The translations under genes were made by a program, and so were the position numbers. The notes below the pieces were generated by a model. It did no database searches and was not told where the DNA came from. It worked only from the letters and a program-made list of their open reading frames with translations. A stretch of DNA of 64,000 bases. Origin: Scalesia atractyloides (taxonomy: Eukaryota; Streptophyta; Magnoliopsida; Asterales; Asteraceae). Below are positions 11,363 through 23,019 of the stretch, one piece after another; the first letter of the stretch is position 1; the number at the start of each line of letters is the position of its first letter. The DNA is taken from positions 41,510,341 to 41,574,340 of the forward strand of contig CAMTDV010000012.1 in NCBI GenBank assembly GCA_947069175.1. The letters are read 5' to 3'.

Positions 11363-14300
11363 TTGTGTTTACATGAAAAGAATTCGTCATTCGAGCCTAT
11401 TCATAGTATTTGTTGTCTTCTAGACGATAAGATCCTAGAAATCGCTCCTTTCAAAGATGTTCTAGAGTTTATGGGACGATTACTGGTGACAAAGGCATTA
11501 ACTCATCGACACAAAGCCTATCGATCACATATTGAACATTTTTGGGGTGCTGCTAGAAGTGAGGAAAATCCAAAAGCTGTTATTTATGTAGTAAAGATCG
11601 ATGATAAAGAGTTTGAAGTTAAAGTCACAGAGGAATTAATACGAAGAGTGCTGGGTTTCAAAGATAAAGAAGGTGATCCAACAGGCTACCCAGAAAGAAT
11701 GGTCAAGGGATGTTTTTATCGCATGGGTTACAAAGGCCACATAAACGCCACAAATTTCAAGAAACCAAACCTTGGCAGGCCTTACAAATTCTTCATGCAC
11801 TCTGTCATACACGCGCTCAGTCATAGAAAAGAAGGTTTTGATGACATCGTTGATTATCAGATGTGTATGATCACTGCTCTCATACTAAACTTTCCATACA
11901 ACTTCACGAAGTTAATTTATGATCAAATGGTGCTGAACATTACAAGGGAAAAGTTTCTACAATATCCGTGATTTCTGCAGATGATGCTAGATGATCTGTT
12001 TCCTAACTTGGCAAAGGAAGAAGATGATGAGCTTGTGTTAGAGCATATGGATAAAGAAACATTGGTCCAGTTGAATCTTTACTTAAAGTAGGAATCTGAG
12101 CCTATTGCTAAGCCAGTGTTTGGAGCTATTAAGGATAAAAATTATGTGGCACCTCCAAAGGGGAAGTGGGGAAAAAATACGAGTGGAGATGAAAGGATGA
12201 AGTTGACTGTCTGGAAGGATTTGTCACAAAAGAAGCAATTGGTACGAGAAGGAAGAAACTAAGAAACGTATAGAGGAACTCCTAAGAAACAAGCTGCTCG
12301 AACCTCATCATCAACACAACAAAGAAAACGTGTAGTATTTAGAACTTTACTAGTGGATGAACCTGAGGAAACACCTGCAAATGAACCACTATCTAAAGCA
12401 GTAGCTGAAACAACACACGAAGATGTATTCTCTGCTACTTCTAATAATGAAGAGGTGAATATGATTAAAGTTGCAGCTGAAGCTGAGAAGGGAGTTGAAG
12501 GTGATAGTGGAGAGGCTACAGATGATAGTTTTGATTTACGAATAGGAGCTGCTGAGAAAGAAGAAAGAGAACGAATGGAACAAAAAAAGAGGAAAGTGGT
12601 GGGAGACGATGATGAACCCTATGTTCCATCTGAACCAGAGATTGAAGAATATACAAAAAGGCCTACTAAGAAAGTCTAAAGAGTTAAGAGCAAGCCAAAA
12701 ACATCAAAAAAGACAACATCTCCTGCGGCCAAAACAGCACGTTTAAAGTACAAAAGGGCCAGGAAGACACCTGAAGTGGTTGCTTCAACTGTTAATGTTG
12801 AGACCGTTGTTCCTCCATCACCACCACCACAACCTTCACCAAAACATACAACACCACCACAAATATCCAAAACATACAAAACCACCACAACCTTCACCAA
12901 AACATATAACACCACCACAACATCAAACAACACCTCAAAAACGTTCAACACCACAATCTGCTCAACGAAGATCTTTATCTGAATATTTTCCTGGAGATTT
13001 CTGAGAGATTCCATTCATAGAAGGATTTTATGCTGGAAACTTTATTACAGATTTATTCAACGACAGCAAGATTGAAGAATTGGAACGAAAGATCAAGGAG
13101 CATGAAAGTAAAATCAAACAACTCGAGACGGAGAACATGACTTTAGTATCGTTACTCACAGAAGTTACTACGAAAAATGACAAATTACACAGCGTGGTAA
13201 AATATATTGAAGTTGGGGAAGACAACCAATGCTGAGAAGTTTGACATGCTATTCAAACTGTTAGAAAAGAGATTCAGCATAAACTTCAACTCTGAATATG
13301 AAGAGATAAAAGTTGAAGATAAGAGCAAAAGCTGCAGAACGTGCAAAAAGAGCTGAAGCTAAGGCAGCTGGTTGGGAAAAGGAAAAGGGAAAATTGATGA
13401 TGTACCTATGATCGTTCAAACTGAGCCAGAATGTGAATCTGCGCCAGTTACAGAAACTCAAGTTGAAGAGAATGTTGAGAAAGAAGATGAGAGAGTGAAG
13501 TTCGTACTTGTTGGTGAACCGGTTGATGTGTCTGACATGAGGTTGAGATAAAATTTTTTGGAAAGAAAACAGATGTACGCAGAGATTGATGCTGAGATTA
13601 AAGCATATGAAGAGAATGATGAATGATGATGATGCTGATGATGGTGATAAAGACGATGAGAAAAAGGATGATGATAAGAAAGACGATGATGATCAGGGAA
13701 ACAATGATGATAATGATCAGGGGGTATAGGGTTGATTGTTGAACCTGCGAAGATTAATGAATCCTTTGATTACGATGCTTTCTTGAATGATTCGGTTAAT
13801 CAATAAGATGACACGTAAAGACAGGGGAAGAGGAAGAACCCTGTGAATGAAGCTGAGCAGTCAGGAATCCTCACAGCTGTTTCTATATCGGCTGTTCCTG
13901 ACGTGCAAACACCAAGGGTTTTCTATCTGGAACATGATGTAGAAGAGGGTGAATTCGTTCATAACTACACTAAGTAAGAAATTGCCAAAATGTTAGGTGT
14001 AGACGAAGAATCCTTTGTATTTAATTTTGAAGATGAATTAAACAACATTAGTGCTTCATAGCCTAATGATTATCTTTATAAGTATGTGTCGGAAGCTGAT
14101 GATTATGACAGGGTTGTCGCGGAGGATGATTCAGAGGATGATGTTACTGCTAAATATTCTTGTGAAGGAACAGATGATTTCCCAACCTTTGAAGAGTTGT
14201 TTTCTGAAGTGAATGATGATTTGTTGAGAAGAAAGGTCGAGGAAACTGTGAAAGTAGGAAATGTGCCTAAATGCTTCTCTAAAGAAGAGATAGCTGCAAC

Positions 14301-15254
14301 AAAGAAGTTATGGTTCAAGGAGATGCCCACAAGAGGGAAAATTCAAACGTCCACTAGCTTTTTTACTCGTGATCTAGACAAATCTTTGGGGGATATTTTA
14401 AGCTGGGGATGGATAGAGGAGCTGAATGTTTATATGATAAGAGAAAGTTCAGTGTTCAGTACTTCAGGTACTTAAGTGACATCAAGACGTTGCCATTTTG
14501 GGATATTGAAGAGTTAGTCCAAACGAAGAGTTTTAATCTCAAGATGAAGTTTCATGATCAACGTCTGTGGAAATTGATAAAGTTTAAAGCTGCACATGGC
14601 TTTAGATACTAGAAGCCACATATTCTATGAAGAATTGTCAAGTTTGATCAAGTAACAAAAAAGAAAGATGTTACACTAATTGTGAAACGCCACGTTTTAT
14701 GAAGAATATGCCGTTGATGAAGATTGAGCAAGATTTTTATACAATCTTCAAGTGGTGGCATTATGATTCTAAAAACAGGAGAAGCAGTGATTTGTGTACA
14801 ACATGATGATGATTACTGGAAAATCACTGAAGAACTGACTGAAGCAGTGATTGCACACAAAAGAATATATGGCTTATGGAGGGGAATTCGAATACTAGAC
14901 CCGATGTGGCTAGTAAACTGCTCGAAGAAAGATATTGAATGTCTATTCTACAACAACATTAGCTTTGAAGAGAAAGACAAAGTGCAGGCATTGCAGTTCC
15001 AATAGGTTATTAATGTTTATTATGCTAACGATATTAATTCAGGAAAGATATGGAATTCGGATTGGAGAAAGCTGGAAGGGAAAGAGCAACGAAAGAAAGA
15101 ACGAAACGAAGCAAGAATTGCTGAAAAGATTAGAAACACATCTTTGAGAAGGTTTCATTTTGGTGACACCTACAACAGACCTCCTCCCACAGATCAAACG
15201 CCTATTCCATCTGAGGAGAGTCGAAGACCGAGAAAGTATTTCTTTGGGCGATAA
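11363..15254 (+). pseudogene. SIRE-type extra (env-like position) ORF, degenerate
   Basis: The N-terminal 200 codons (11363-11971) are open and include FKDVLEFMGRLLVTKALTHR, SHIEHFWGAAR and MITALILNFPYNFTKLIYDQ. The chain runs on past a stop at 11969 (FLQMMLDDLFPNLAKEEDD). Next come a Lys/Glu-rich part (12353-12679), a Pro/Thr-rich repeat (12776-12982), a likely coiled coil (13040-13200, KIEELERKIKEHESKIKQLE) and an Asp-rich stretch (13615-13730). Near 14740-14830 is a conserved-looking block, FYTIFKWWHYDS. It ends RRPRKYFFGR at 15254. Similar ORFs sit after pol in SIRE elements of Asteraceae, where database entries often carry automatic names. I see no signal peptide or clear membrane anchor, so 'envelope' is not supported. 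Confidence 0.7.
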
Positions 15255-15305
15255 CTGTTAAAGATTTTGAAGTTTTTGAAGATTGACCAAGACTGCGGCA
15301 ATATC

Positions 15306-15317
15306 CAAGGGGGAGTT
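15306..15317 (+). other. Polypurine tract of the SIRE-like element
   Basis: A purine-rich run, CAAGGGGGAG plus two T, lies directly before the LTR start TGTTGGTG at 15318. Its position and composition match a copia plus-strand primer. Confidence 0.8.
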
Positions 15318-15735
15318 TGTTGGTGTAGAATGTCTATAGCCTACGTCTTAGGGTTATGTCGTATATGTAACAGGGCTTAAATGTTAGATTATATGTTGAT
15401 TTATATGTAATAGAGCCACTTCGTACGAAGTATTGATCACCTCACTTCGTATGAAGTGCACTTCGGATGAAGTTGCAAAACATCCTTGTGCGAAGCTGTC
15501 ATGTCTATAAATAGCTGAGCAGGGCTGTTGAGTCCTTAGCTGTTTTTCTGATTGTAAGGCGAAGCCTTATCAGTTTTATCTCTGATCCGTAATCATTTAT
15601 TCAAGATTAATGAAGCAGAGGCATTGAAATAGTATATCTTATAATTGTCAACTAGTTAACGATGAATTCTGCGCACGTTAATTATCTCAAGTCGGGTCCT
15701 GTGCTTTCTGAGGAGAGCTGATTTTCCCACAAACA
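15318..15735 (+). repeat. 3' LTR of the SIRE-like element
   Basis: It begins TGTTGGTG right after the PPT and ends in CACAAACA, giving about 418 bp. Inside are palindrome copies CACTTCGTACGAAGTA (15417-15432), CACTTCGTATGAAGTG (15443-15458) and a weaker one at 15459-15474. A TATA box, TATAAATAG, lies at 15506-15514. No 5' partner LTR is left in the window, so the end is set by the terminal CA and by the start of gypsy LTR homology just after it. Confidence 0.7.
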
Positions 15736-15889
15736 TATTTTTGTAGGTATAAGTGGTATGAAACTATAAATTTTATGTTTTGTCTAGACGGGTCTTACAA
15801 ATACTATGGAAATGTAATTGTTTTATGAAGTTTATGAATGCAAGTACCCTTTGTATGAAATCTAATGTTTATTAAAAAGGGGTCTTTCA
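15736..15889 (+). repeat. 3' remnant of the gypsy 5' LTR
   Basis: GAAACTATAAATTTTATG, then GTCTAGACGG, then the terminal GGGTCTTTCA recur at 22561-22696 with few differences. Only the last part of the LTR is present here; it is joined directly to the SIRE 3' LTR. Confidence 0.8.
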
Positions 15890-15892
15890 AGT

Positions 15893-15904
15893 TGGTACCA
15901 GAGC
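15893..15904 (+). promoter_or_regulatory. Primer-binding site (initiator tRNA-Met type)
   Basis: TGGTACCAGAGC follows the LTR end TTTCA by three bases. It differs by one base from the usual TGGTATCAGAGC. Confidence 0.75.
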
Positions 15905-16092
15905 TTAAGGTTAAAACTTATATGTGTTCGGGTTGAGGCTTGATCAAGACATCCAGTAAGAATTAATTACTAAATGAGTTTGTAATTGAAAATATTAGAA
16001 AGAAAAAGAAGTAAAGTGTATGGGAGGGGTGTACAAATACACTCCAACCTAGGAAATACACTAAGCACAAATGCTTAAGGAAAGTTATATAC

Positions 16093-17604
16093 TTGACCAA
16101 ACCGAAGAAGAAAGATACACTAAGTGTAGAAACAAACAAAGAGGATAAATTCTCATATAGTATTATGAGAATAATGAAATTAAATGTTTACCAATTTATC
16201 GTAAACGTTTCAGGTACAAAGATGTTGGGTGGAAACGACAATGATACGGTACCTTTAATTACCGAAGAGATCAGAGAAAAGATTTCCGAGGAAGTCGGAA
16301 AAGCCCTTGAAGCTAGTCTACTCAATTTATGGATAGGCTACAAACTACAATCCTATCAGTTGTAGAGGAAAGAATGAACGAGCTAAAAGAAAGCCTTGTT
16401 CAAGAAAAAGATAAGACTAAAGAGAAGAAAGCGTGCCCATATGATAAATTCATGCCAAGTAAGCCTCCAATCTATAATGGGGAAGTAGATCCTAGCGTTT
16501 GCCAACGATGGATAAGTGACATGAAAGGAGTTTTTGAGCGGACTCATTGTGACACGACCGACTTCGTAGCTTACGGGACCGGTCAATTGAGGGGTCAAGC
16601 AAAAGATTGGTGGGACAATCTTAAAAAGGAATATGGAGTCGAGGTCACAGGAGCCATGACATGGGAAGAGTTTAAGGTGCTTTTCCTTAAACATTATAGA
16701 CTTAAAGCAGCGGTCAATAGAATAAAAGGAGAATTCATACAGTTAAGGTATAAGGGCGAAACGGTGATAAGATCACCAGGGTGTTCCGAAAAGTTGAGGT
16801 TCTGTGACGAGTTGGTACAAACGGAGGAACAAAAGATTTACTACTATTATAACATGTTGAGTGCGGAGTATAGGGAATTCATGACTCCCTCGAAATACGA
16901 AAATCTCACAGAGATATAAACGTCGCGCGAGAGCGCGAGATTGAATTGAGGAAGCAGATTGAGAGAGGCGAATGGAGGGCGCTGGATGCAAATCCAAGCC
17001 CCACTAAGAAACAAAAGGTAAATAGCCATACAAGAAAGGGAATGCGAAAAGGGGATCACCTAGCTGCAAGACATGTAGTCGTGCCATCGGGGCGAGTGTT
17101 ATTTCAAGAACAAGCCGAGTTATATGTGGGAAGATAGGATATGTGGCTTCAAATTGCCCTGGTAAAGTGTCGGTGTGTTACAAATGTTACCAACCGGGTC
17201 ACAAGAAATCCGAATGCCCGAAATTAGTGGGAAACAAAGAGGTGCCTGACACAAAGATAGAAGTTTCAAAATCGAAGGCAAGATCCTTCCACATAACTGC
17301 GGCTGAGGCCAAGATTGAACCCGATGTGGTTTCGGGTACATTTACCATAAATTTCATACCCGCACGTATTTTATTTGATACGGGTGTAAATAAATCTTTT
17401 GTTTCACATATATTTATTCAACACCCTTTGTTTACATTAACAAAATTACCTATGCCTATGGAAGTAGAAGTAGGTAATAATAAAAGTTTTATTGTTTGTG
17501 ACATATGTCGGGAATGCAAATTAAACATCGATGGTGAGGATTACTTGGTTGACTTGATACCCATGGCAATGGGGGAATTCCAAGTGGTGATAGGGATGGA
17601 TTAG
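16093..17604 (+). pseudogene. Gypsy gag and protease, broken
   Basis: The gag domain at 16329-16919 reads VDPSVCQRWISDMKGVFERT, GQLRGQAKDWWDNLKKEYG and MTWEEFKVLFLKHYRL, the usual Ty3/gypsy gag signature. A stop at 16917 and a frame change separate it from a CCHC knuckle, CYKCYQPGHKKSECP, at 17176-17220. Protease follows: TINFIPARILFDTGVNKSFV has the catalytic DTG at about 17379. The protease frame ends at 17604, just after EFQVVIGMD. Frameshifts between gag and the knuckle rule out an intact polyprotein. Confidence 0.88.
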
Positions 17605-20525
17605 TTGTCTCGTCACCACGCCAGAGTGATATACTTCCGTAAGGAGATACAGCTACGTCTCCAAGCAAAAGGCATGTCAGTATTTATGGGAAAAGAGTTG
17701 TAACCCCATAATATGCTCAATGATAGAAGCCAGTAAGCTCATACAACATGGGTGCAAGGCCTATTTGACCTATGTGTACGATTCGGAAAAAGAATCGCCA
17801 AAGATTGAAGATGTACCTGTCGCACGAGAATTCAAAGATGTATTCCGAAAGATTTATCAGGGATACCACACGAGCCCGAGGTGGAACTTGGGATCGAACT
17901 AGTCCCGGGTGCGAAACTGGTGGCTAAGGCACCCTATACGTTAGCACAATCAGAACTTCAAGAATTATTATCCTAATTGCAAGACTTGCTTGACAAAGGG
18001 TTTATCCGACCAAGTGTCTTAAAAATTGACCATCTACAAGGTGCAAGTTGGTTTTCAAAAATTGAATTGAGGTCTAGTTACTACCAGTTAAGGGTAAAAG
18101 AAGAAGATGTGCCGAGGATGGCTTTCTGTACACGATAGGGCACTTTAAGTTCCTTGTAATGTCCTTCAAGCTAACGAACGCACCCGCGACATTCATGGAT
18201 CTCATGAAGCGGGTTTGCAAGCCTATGTTGGACAAGTCGGTGATAGTATTCATCGACGACATTCTTGTCCACTCGAAAACGAGGCGGATCACACTCGTCA
18301 TTTACAAGAAGTGCTGGAAGCCCTTAGACGAGAGAAACTCTACGCTAAATTCTCGGAGTGCGCCTTTTGACTTCGAGAAGTGCAATTCCTTGGGCACATC
18401 ATAAGTGCCGATGGAATACTTGTAGATCCGTCCAAAACTGAGGCAGTGTCGAAATGGAGTCCTCCGAAAAATCCCCCGGAGATTAGAATCTTTTTAGGAC
18501 TTGCGGGTTACTATAGGAGATTCATCAAACATTTCTCCAAAATTCCTCGTCGTTGACTAAGTTCACCCGTAAGGACGAGAAATTCATTTGGAAAGACGAG
18601 CAAGAAAAAGCATTTCAGTTGCTAAAAGAAAAATTAACTCATGCACCGGTATCGACTTTACAAGATGGCACTGATGATTTGGTGGTGTATTTAGACGCAT
18701 CTTAGCTCAGCCTCGGGTGCGTACTCATGTAAAGAGGAAAGGTAATTGCATACGCCTCGAGACAATTGAAGACACATGAAACAAAGTATCCAAATCATGA
18801 TCTTGAGTTGGCGGTGGTAGTATTTGCCTTAAGATTTGGAGGCATTATTTGTATGGGGTGAAATGTACTATTTTCACCGACCATAAGGGCCTAAATTACT
18901 TTTTCTATCAAAAGGAATTAAACATAAGACAAAGACGTTGGCAAGAAACGGTGAAGGATTATGATTGCGAAATCCATTATCATCCGGGAAAAGCCAACGT
19001 AGTGGCTGATGCCCTTAGTCGAAAGGGAGATTATGCTCCTATTCAGGTACGGTCTATGCAACTTGTGGTCACATCCGAGTTGCTCGAATGAATCCAAGTA
19101 GCACAATTAGAAGCGATAAAAGAAGAGAATTGGAGAAAAGAACATGTGAAAGGTTTAGTGAAAGATATGGAAGACGGAGAAAATGGGTTGAAATCCTGAT
19201 TCGACATAATTTGGTTTCCGAACACTTGTGGTGTCAAAAACCTTCTACCGACGAGGCTCACAAGTCACGTTATTCAATTCACTTGGGAGCTACCAAATGT
19301 ATCGAGACTTGAAACAAAATTGCTGGTGGCCCGGAATGAAAATAGACGTGGCAAAGTATGTTGAAAAATGCTTAACTTGCTAACAAGTAAAAGCGGAACA
19401 TTAAAAGCCTTATGACAAGCTTCAACCATTAGACATACCCGTTTGAAAATGGGAACATATTACTATGGACCTATTAACCAAGTTACCAAGTACGGCTAGG
19501 GGATTCGATGCCATATGGGTCATTGTTGATAGATTTACTAAGAGTGCTCCTTTTATTCCTATCCGCGAAACTTATACATCAGAAAAGATGTTAGAAGTGT
19601 ATATAAACGAAATTGTGGCACGCCACAGAGTACCGGTATCAATCGTATCCGACAGGGATACATGGTTTACTTCGAACTTTTGGCGTGATTTTCAAGATCA
19701 GATAGGCACAAAGTTGTTGATAGTACAACATATCACCCACAAACGGACGGGCAAAGTGAACGGACGATTCAGACGTTGGAAGACATGCTACGAGCATGCA
19801 TTATAGACTTCGGAGGTAGTTAGGATGCTTATCTACCGTAAGTCGAATTTTCTTACAACAATAGTTACCATTCGAGTATCAGTAGAGCTCCGTATGAAAT
19901 GCTCTATGGTAGAAAATGCCAAACCCCGGTATGTTGGGGTGAAGTGGGTCCTCGTGAACTCGCCCATAAGGATGTGGTTAGGGCCACAAACGAGAAGATC
20001 AACACAGTTCGGGCCCATTTAAAAGCGACACAAGACCGATAAAAGTCCTATGCGGATAAAAGGCGAAGGTCTATCGAATTTCAAATCGGTGATAAAGTGA
20101 TGCTTAAAGTATCTCCGTGGCAGGGGATCATTCGATTTAGAAAAAAATAGGGAAGTTGAGCCCTCGATTTATTAGGCCTTTCAAAATAATTGACAAAGGG
20201 AGCAAGGTAGCATACCGCTTGGAACTACCGAAGATTTAAGTGGTATACACAACACATTTCACGTTTCTCATCTACGAAAGTGTTTGGTGGACGAGGCAGC
20301 TTACGTGCCCCTCAATGATATAGAGATGATAACAAACTTAACTATATAGCAAAGCCTATTGCAATCCTTGACTGGAAAAGTCAAAGGTTTGAGGAATAAG
20401 GAAATTGATCATGTTAAAGTCAAATGGGAGCATCAGAAAGGACCGGACACCACTTGGGTCCGAAGAAGAAATGATAAGGCTATACCCTTCTCTATTTGGT
20501 ACGTATATGTGTTTCGGGACGAAAC
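17605..20525 (+). pseudogene. Gypsy RT, RNase H, integrase and chromodomain-like tail, broken
   Basis: RT motifs are PATFMDLMKRVCKPML and FIDDILVHSK (catalytic pair intact) near 18190-18280. RNase H shows VVYLDAS near 18685 and the block CTIFTDHKGLNYFF then QRRWQETVKDYDCEIHYHPG at 18860-18990. Integrase has WVIVDRFTKSAPFIPIRETY near 19515 and VSIVSDRDTWFTSNFW near 19640. The end (20380-20460) reads EIDHVKVKWEHQKGPDTTWV, a chromodomain-like segment typical of Tekay. Stops occur about every 200-400 bp. Confidence 0.88.
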
Positions 20526-20544
20526 CTTTTAAGGGGGTTGGACT
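20526..20544 (+). other. Polypurine tract of the gypsy element
   Basis: A purine-rich AAGGGGGTTGGA directly precedes the LTR start TGTAACACCC. It defines the left edge of the 3' LTR. Confidence 0.7.
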
Positions 20545-22696
20545 TGTAACACCCTAAAAATATTAAAATATGGATAAAAATACGTTTTAGTTACTATTTA
20601 AAGTAAAAAAATAATAATAACTAGGGGTAAATAACCTAGTTAGTATTTAGTATACTTATAAAGAAAATATGGATGGTAAACATCAATTGTTAAATGAAAC
20701 AACTAGAGGGACCAAAGTTGGTTAAAAGGGAAACTATGTTTTAAAAATAGAATTAAAACAAACACACACAAAATGTCGACCAGGAGCAAGAAAGAGAGGG
20801 AGAGTTTTCTTGTTAACCTAATCCATCACATTGGTTAAATTGAAAGGCAGAAAAGGGATAAAATCTTGTGCTTGAGTTGAAATATTTATCACCTAGACTA
20901 AGAGACCATAAGGTATGTTGAATTTTCGTTTCTGATGAAGTAAAGATTGATGATGAACTTATTGATTTACAATTCTTGAATGGGTTATAGATGTTTTGGG
21001 GGAATTGATAGTATATAGATGTTTAGAATCATCATACTTGTTGAAACTATGAAGCAATTAACATGAACAAGATGTTAGGGCTCCATGCATATATAAGAGG
21101 AAATGGGTTTTTGATTTTTATATGAAAACCCCAAATTGTTATACGAACTAGCTTGGTATGATGATCTTGATTGATATAATTGCATTATTAATTTAGTTCT
21201 AGTGGAAGCATGCTCATAATGTTATGAATTGGGTGTATGAAGTTAATAAACATAATTAAATGAAACGTAGAAATTTACGTACTTAAGGTGTATAATAAAA
21301 TGCTTAAGTGAAATGCTGTATGCTAAAAATGTACGAGAAAATGTTGATGAGAACCACATGAATTGATTCATAGCATATATGATGGAAATGGTAATCGTAA
21401 TGGCAATTTAATGAATAATCGGGTTGTACATTATAGGCGACTCGAGGGATAAGCCGGGAGATCAAGCCGTAGGTGATACTTAACTCAAGGAAAAGTTTTA
21501 AGGCACGTAGCTTTACGTTATGCTGTTTATTTTACTTACTTATTGGTATTGATAGAAAGAGTCGTTAATTGAACTGAATGGAGTGTTATAGTTTATACAA
21601 ACTAAGTGGGAAAGAAAATAAGTTTTAAAATAAGTTAAGCCGAGGGCATGTAAAACTAACGCATAAATGACAGTGGAGTCATAGAGGCGAAAGTGATGCC
21701 CAACGCAGATAGACATTGTCCAGGACCATGGCGAAAATAATCAAAATTGATGGTTATTGCTCATGAGCAATGGTAATCACAAGAGCAAATCAAACGGGTC
21801 ATTTATGGCTCGTTGAGGCCATAAACTAGATGACGGACAAGTAAAATCGAGGTGTAAACAACCCAAGGGGTTGTAAAGACCGAGGTATTGTCCTTTAATC
21901 ACCAAACATGATTTCAGTTATGGTTGGATAAGATGAACGAGAAACTTTGTGGACGGAAGATTTAAGTTAAATAACATAAAGTCCGAAACGGGTCGATTCA
22001 GATAAAACGCCAAATCGAAGGGTAATAAGGGAATATCGAGGTTTGACCTTGAAAGCTCTAATTTTATCTATTGGGAGCCATGAGGATCATTAACGGGGCT
22101 TGGAATGCGATCCAGATGATTAAAAACGATTTTTTAACAAGTTTTTGGAAAATTCAGCAGCTTCGAGGAGTAGCCTACGCCAGGGAAGTAGCCTACTCCT
22201 ATCGGCTGCTGAAAATCTAGCAGCTGGTAGGAGTAGACGACTCCCAAGGCCTAACATACTCCTCGACGCTGCTGGAATTTGATTAGTAAAATTGTTTCAT
22301 TTTATATTTTTAACGCTTTCACTCGGTTTAAGTGTTCATTAATCAATAGAATGAAAATATTTTGACAGGTAAAGTATAAGTTAAAGCTCCGGATGAAGAT
22401 CGAGCCGAATTAAGAACCGAACACACCTTAAATCTCCGTTTGCTTCTGCATTTTAGTAGTTTATGTTTCTAAACTTAAGGACATATATTTTGTAGCATAT
22501 TGTAGTTACTTGTGTATTGGAATCTCTTTTGAACATAACTTTTGTCGATCCAAATGATATGAAACTATAAATTTTATGTTTTGTCTAGACGGATCTTACA
22601 AATACTATGGAAATGGAAATGTAATTGTTTTATGAAGCTTATGAATGCAAGTACTCTTTTTATGAAATCTAATGTTTATTAAAAATGGGTCTTTCA
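20545..22696 (+). repeat. Complete 3' LTR of the Tekay-type element (2.15 kb)
   Basis: It starts TGTAACACCC after the PPT and ends TCTTTCA. The last 150 bp match the 5' LTR remnant. It contains the nested inverted repeat at 22155-22274. No protein gene is seen. Confidence 0.8.
22155..22274. repeat. Nested inverted repeat (hairpin) inside the gypsy LTR
   Basis: Outer arms 22155-22172 (CAGCAGCTTCGAGGAGTA) and 22257-22274 pair at 17 of 18 positions. Inner arms 22193-22209 (CTACTCCTATCGGCTGC) and 22220-22236 pair at 15 of 17. The unit built on GTAGCCTAC/TACTCC is thus present about four times in alternating orientation, so either a long hairpin or a cruciform is possible. Confidence 0.8.
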
Positions 22697-23019
22697 TGAT
22701 GTATTTATAAGGTTTTTTATATGTACTTTGTACATAACTAAGGTTATGCTCCGCCCGCGTTGCGGGACGATAAGCCGAATATTTCTTAGTTTCATAACAT
22801 GTACGCATGTAGTACATACTATTTATAACACGATCTAAAAAAAAAAAATACATCGAGTCAACCAATTAAATCAAAACAATATCATAGTTAGGCTAAAAAA
22901 AGTTAAACGATGGCAAGCATGCAATTTTGAGCTGGGAGCAAAATAGTAATTTGTCAGGACCAATGAGCGAGTGCTAGACAACTACTTGACACACTACTAT
23001 AGTTTTGATGAAGGAAACT
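22697..23019. other. No gene; left flank of the minisatellite
   Basis: The stretch has a short GC-rich inverted repeat, CCCGCGTTGCGGG, at 22752-22764 in otherwise AT-rich DNA. At 22970-23000 it has GTGCTAGACAACTACTTGAC, which recurs in related form at 23695-23716 on the far side of the array. Confidence 0.6.

Larger units (their letters stand above)
5660..15735 (+). mobile_element. SIRE-like Ty1/copia retrotransposon, 5'-truncated, with extra 3' ORF
   Basis: The copia order protease-integrase-RT-RNase H is seen from 6690 to 10197. A long extra ORF lies at 11363-15254, followed by a PPT and a 3' LTR at 15318-15735. The extra ORF after pol and the gag type place it with the SIRE/Maximus group. 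The 5' LTR, primer-binding site and start of gag are missing: the sequence at 5660 already lies inside gag. Every coding segment has stops or frameshifts. The 3' LTR abuts a truncated LTR of the gypsy element at 15736, so this element probably inserted there before a deletion removed the left side. Confidence 0.75.
15736..22696 (+). mobile_element. Tekay-type Ty3/gypsy retrotransposon with truncated 5' LTR
   Basis: Order: LTR remnant, PBS, gag, zinc knuckle, protease, RT, RNase H, integrase, chromodomain-like tail, PPT, complete 3' LTR. The first 2 kb of the 5' LTR are replaced by the SIRE 3' LTR. About 150 bp at the two LTR 3' ends match closely (15736-15889 and about 22545-22696), which proves they belong together. 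Coding frames have many stops. The long LTR and the chromodomain-like end fit Tekay. Confidence 0.8.

Noticed and set aside
12776..13004. His/Pro/Thr-rich small proteins in two plus frames
   Set aside because: They are the Pro/Thr-rich repeat of the SIRE extra ORF read in different frames; only the frame in line with the neighbouring pieces is meaningful.
11363..15254. Viral envelope gene
   Set aside because: Only the position after pol suggests it; no signal peptide, fusion peptide or transmembrane segment was seen.
22752..22764. Rho-independent terminator-like CCCGCGTTGCGGG
   Set aside because: The genome is plant nuclear DNA and no gene ends here; more likely part of an old repeat.
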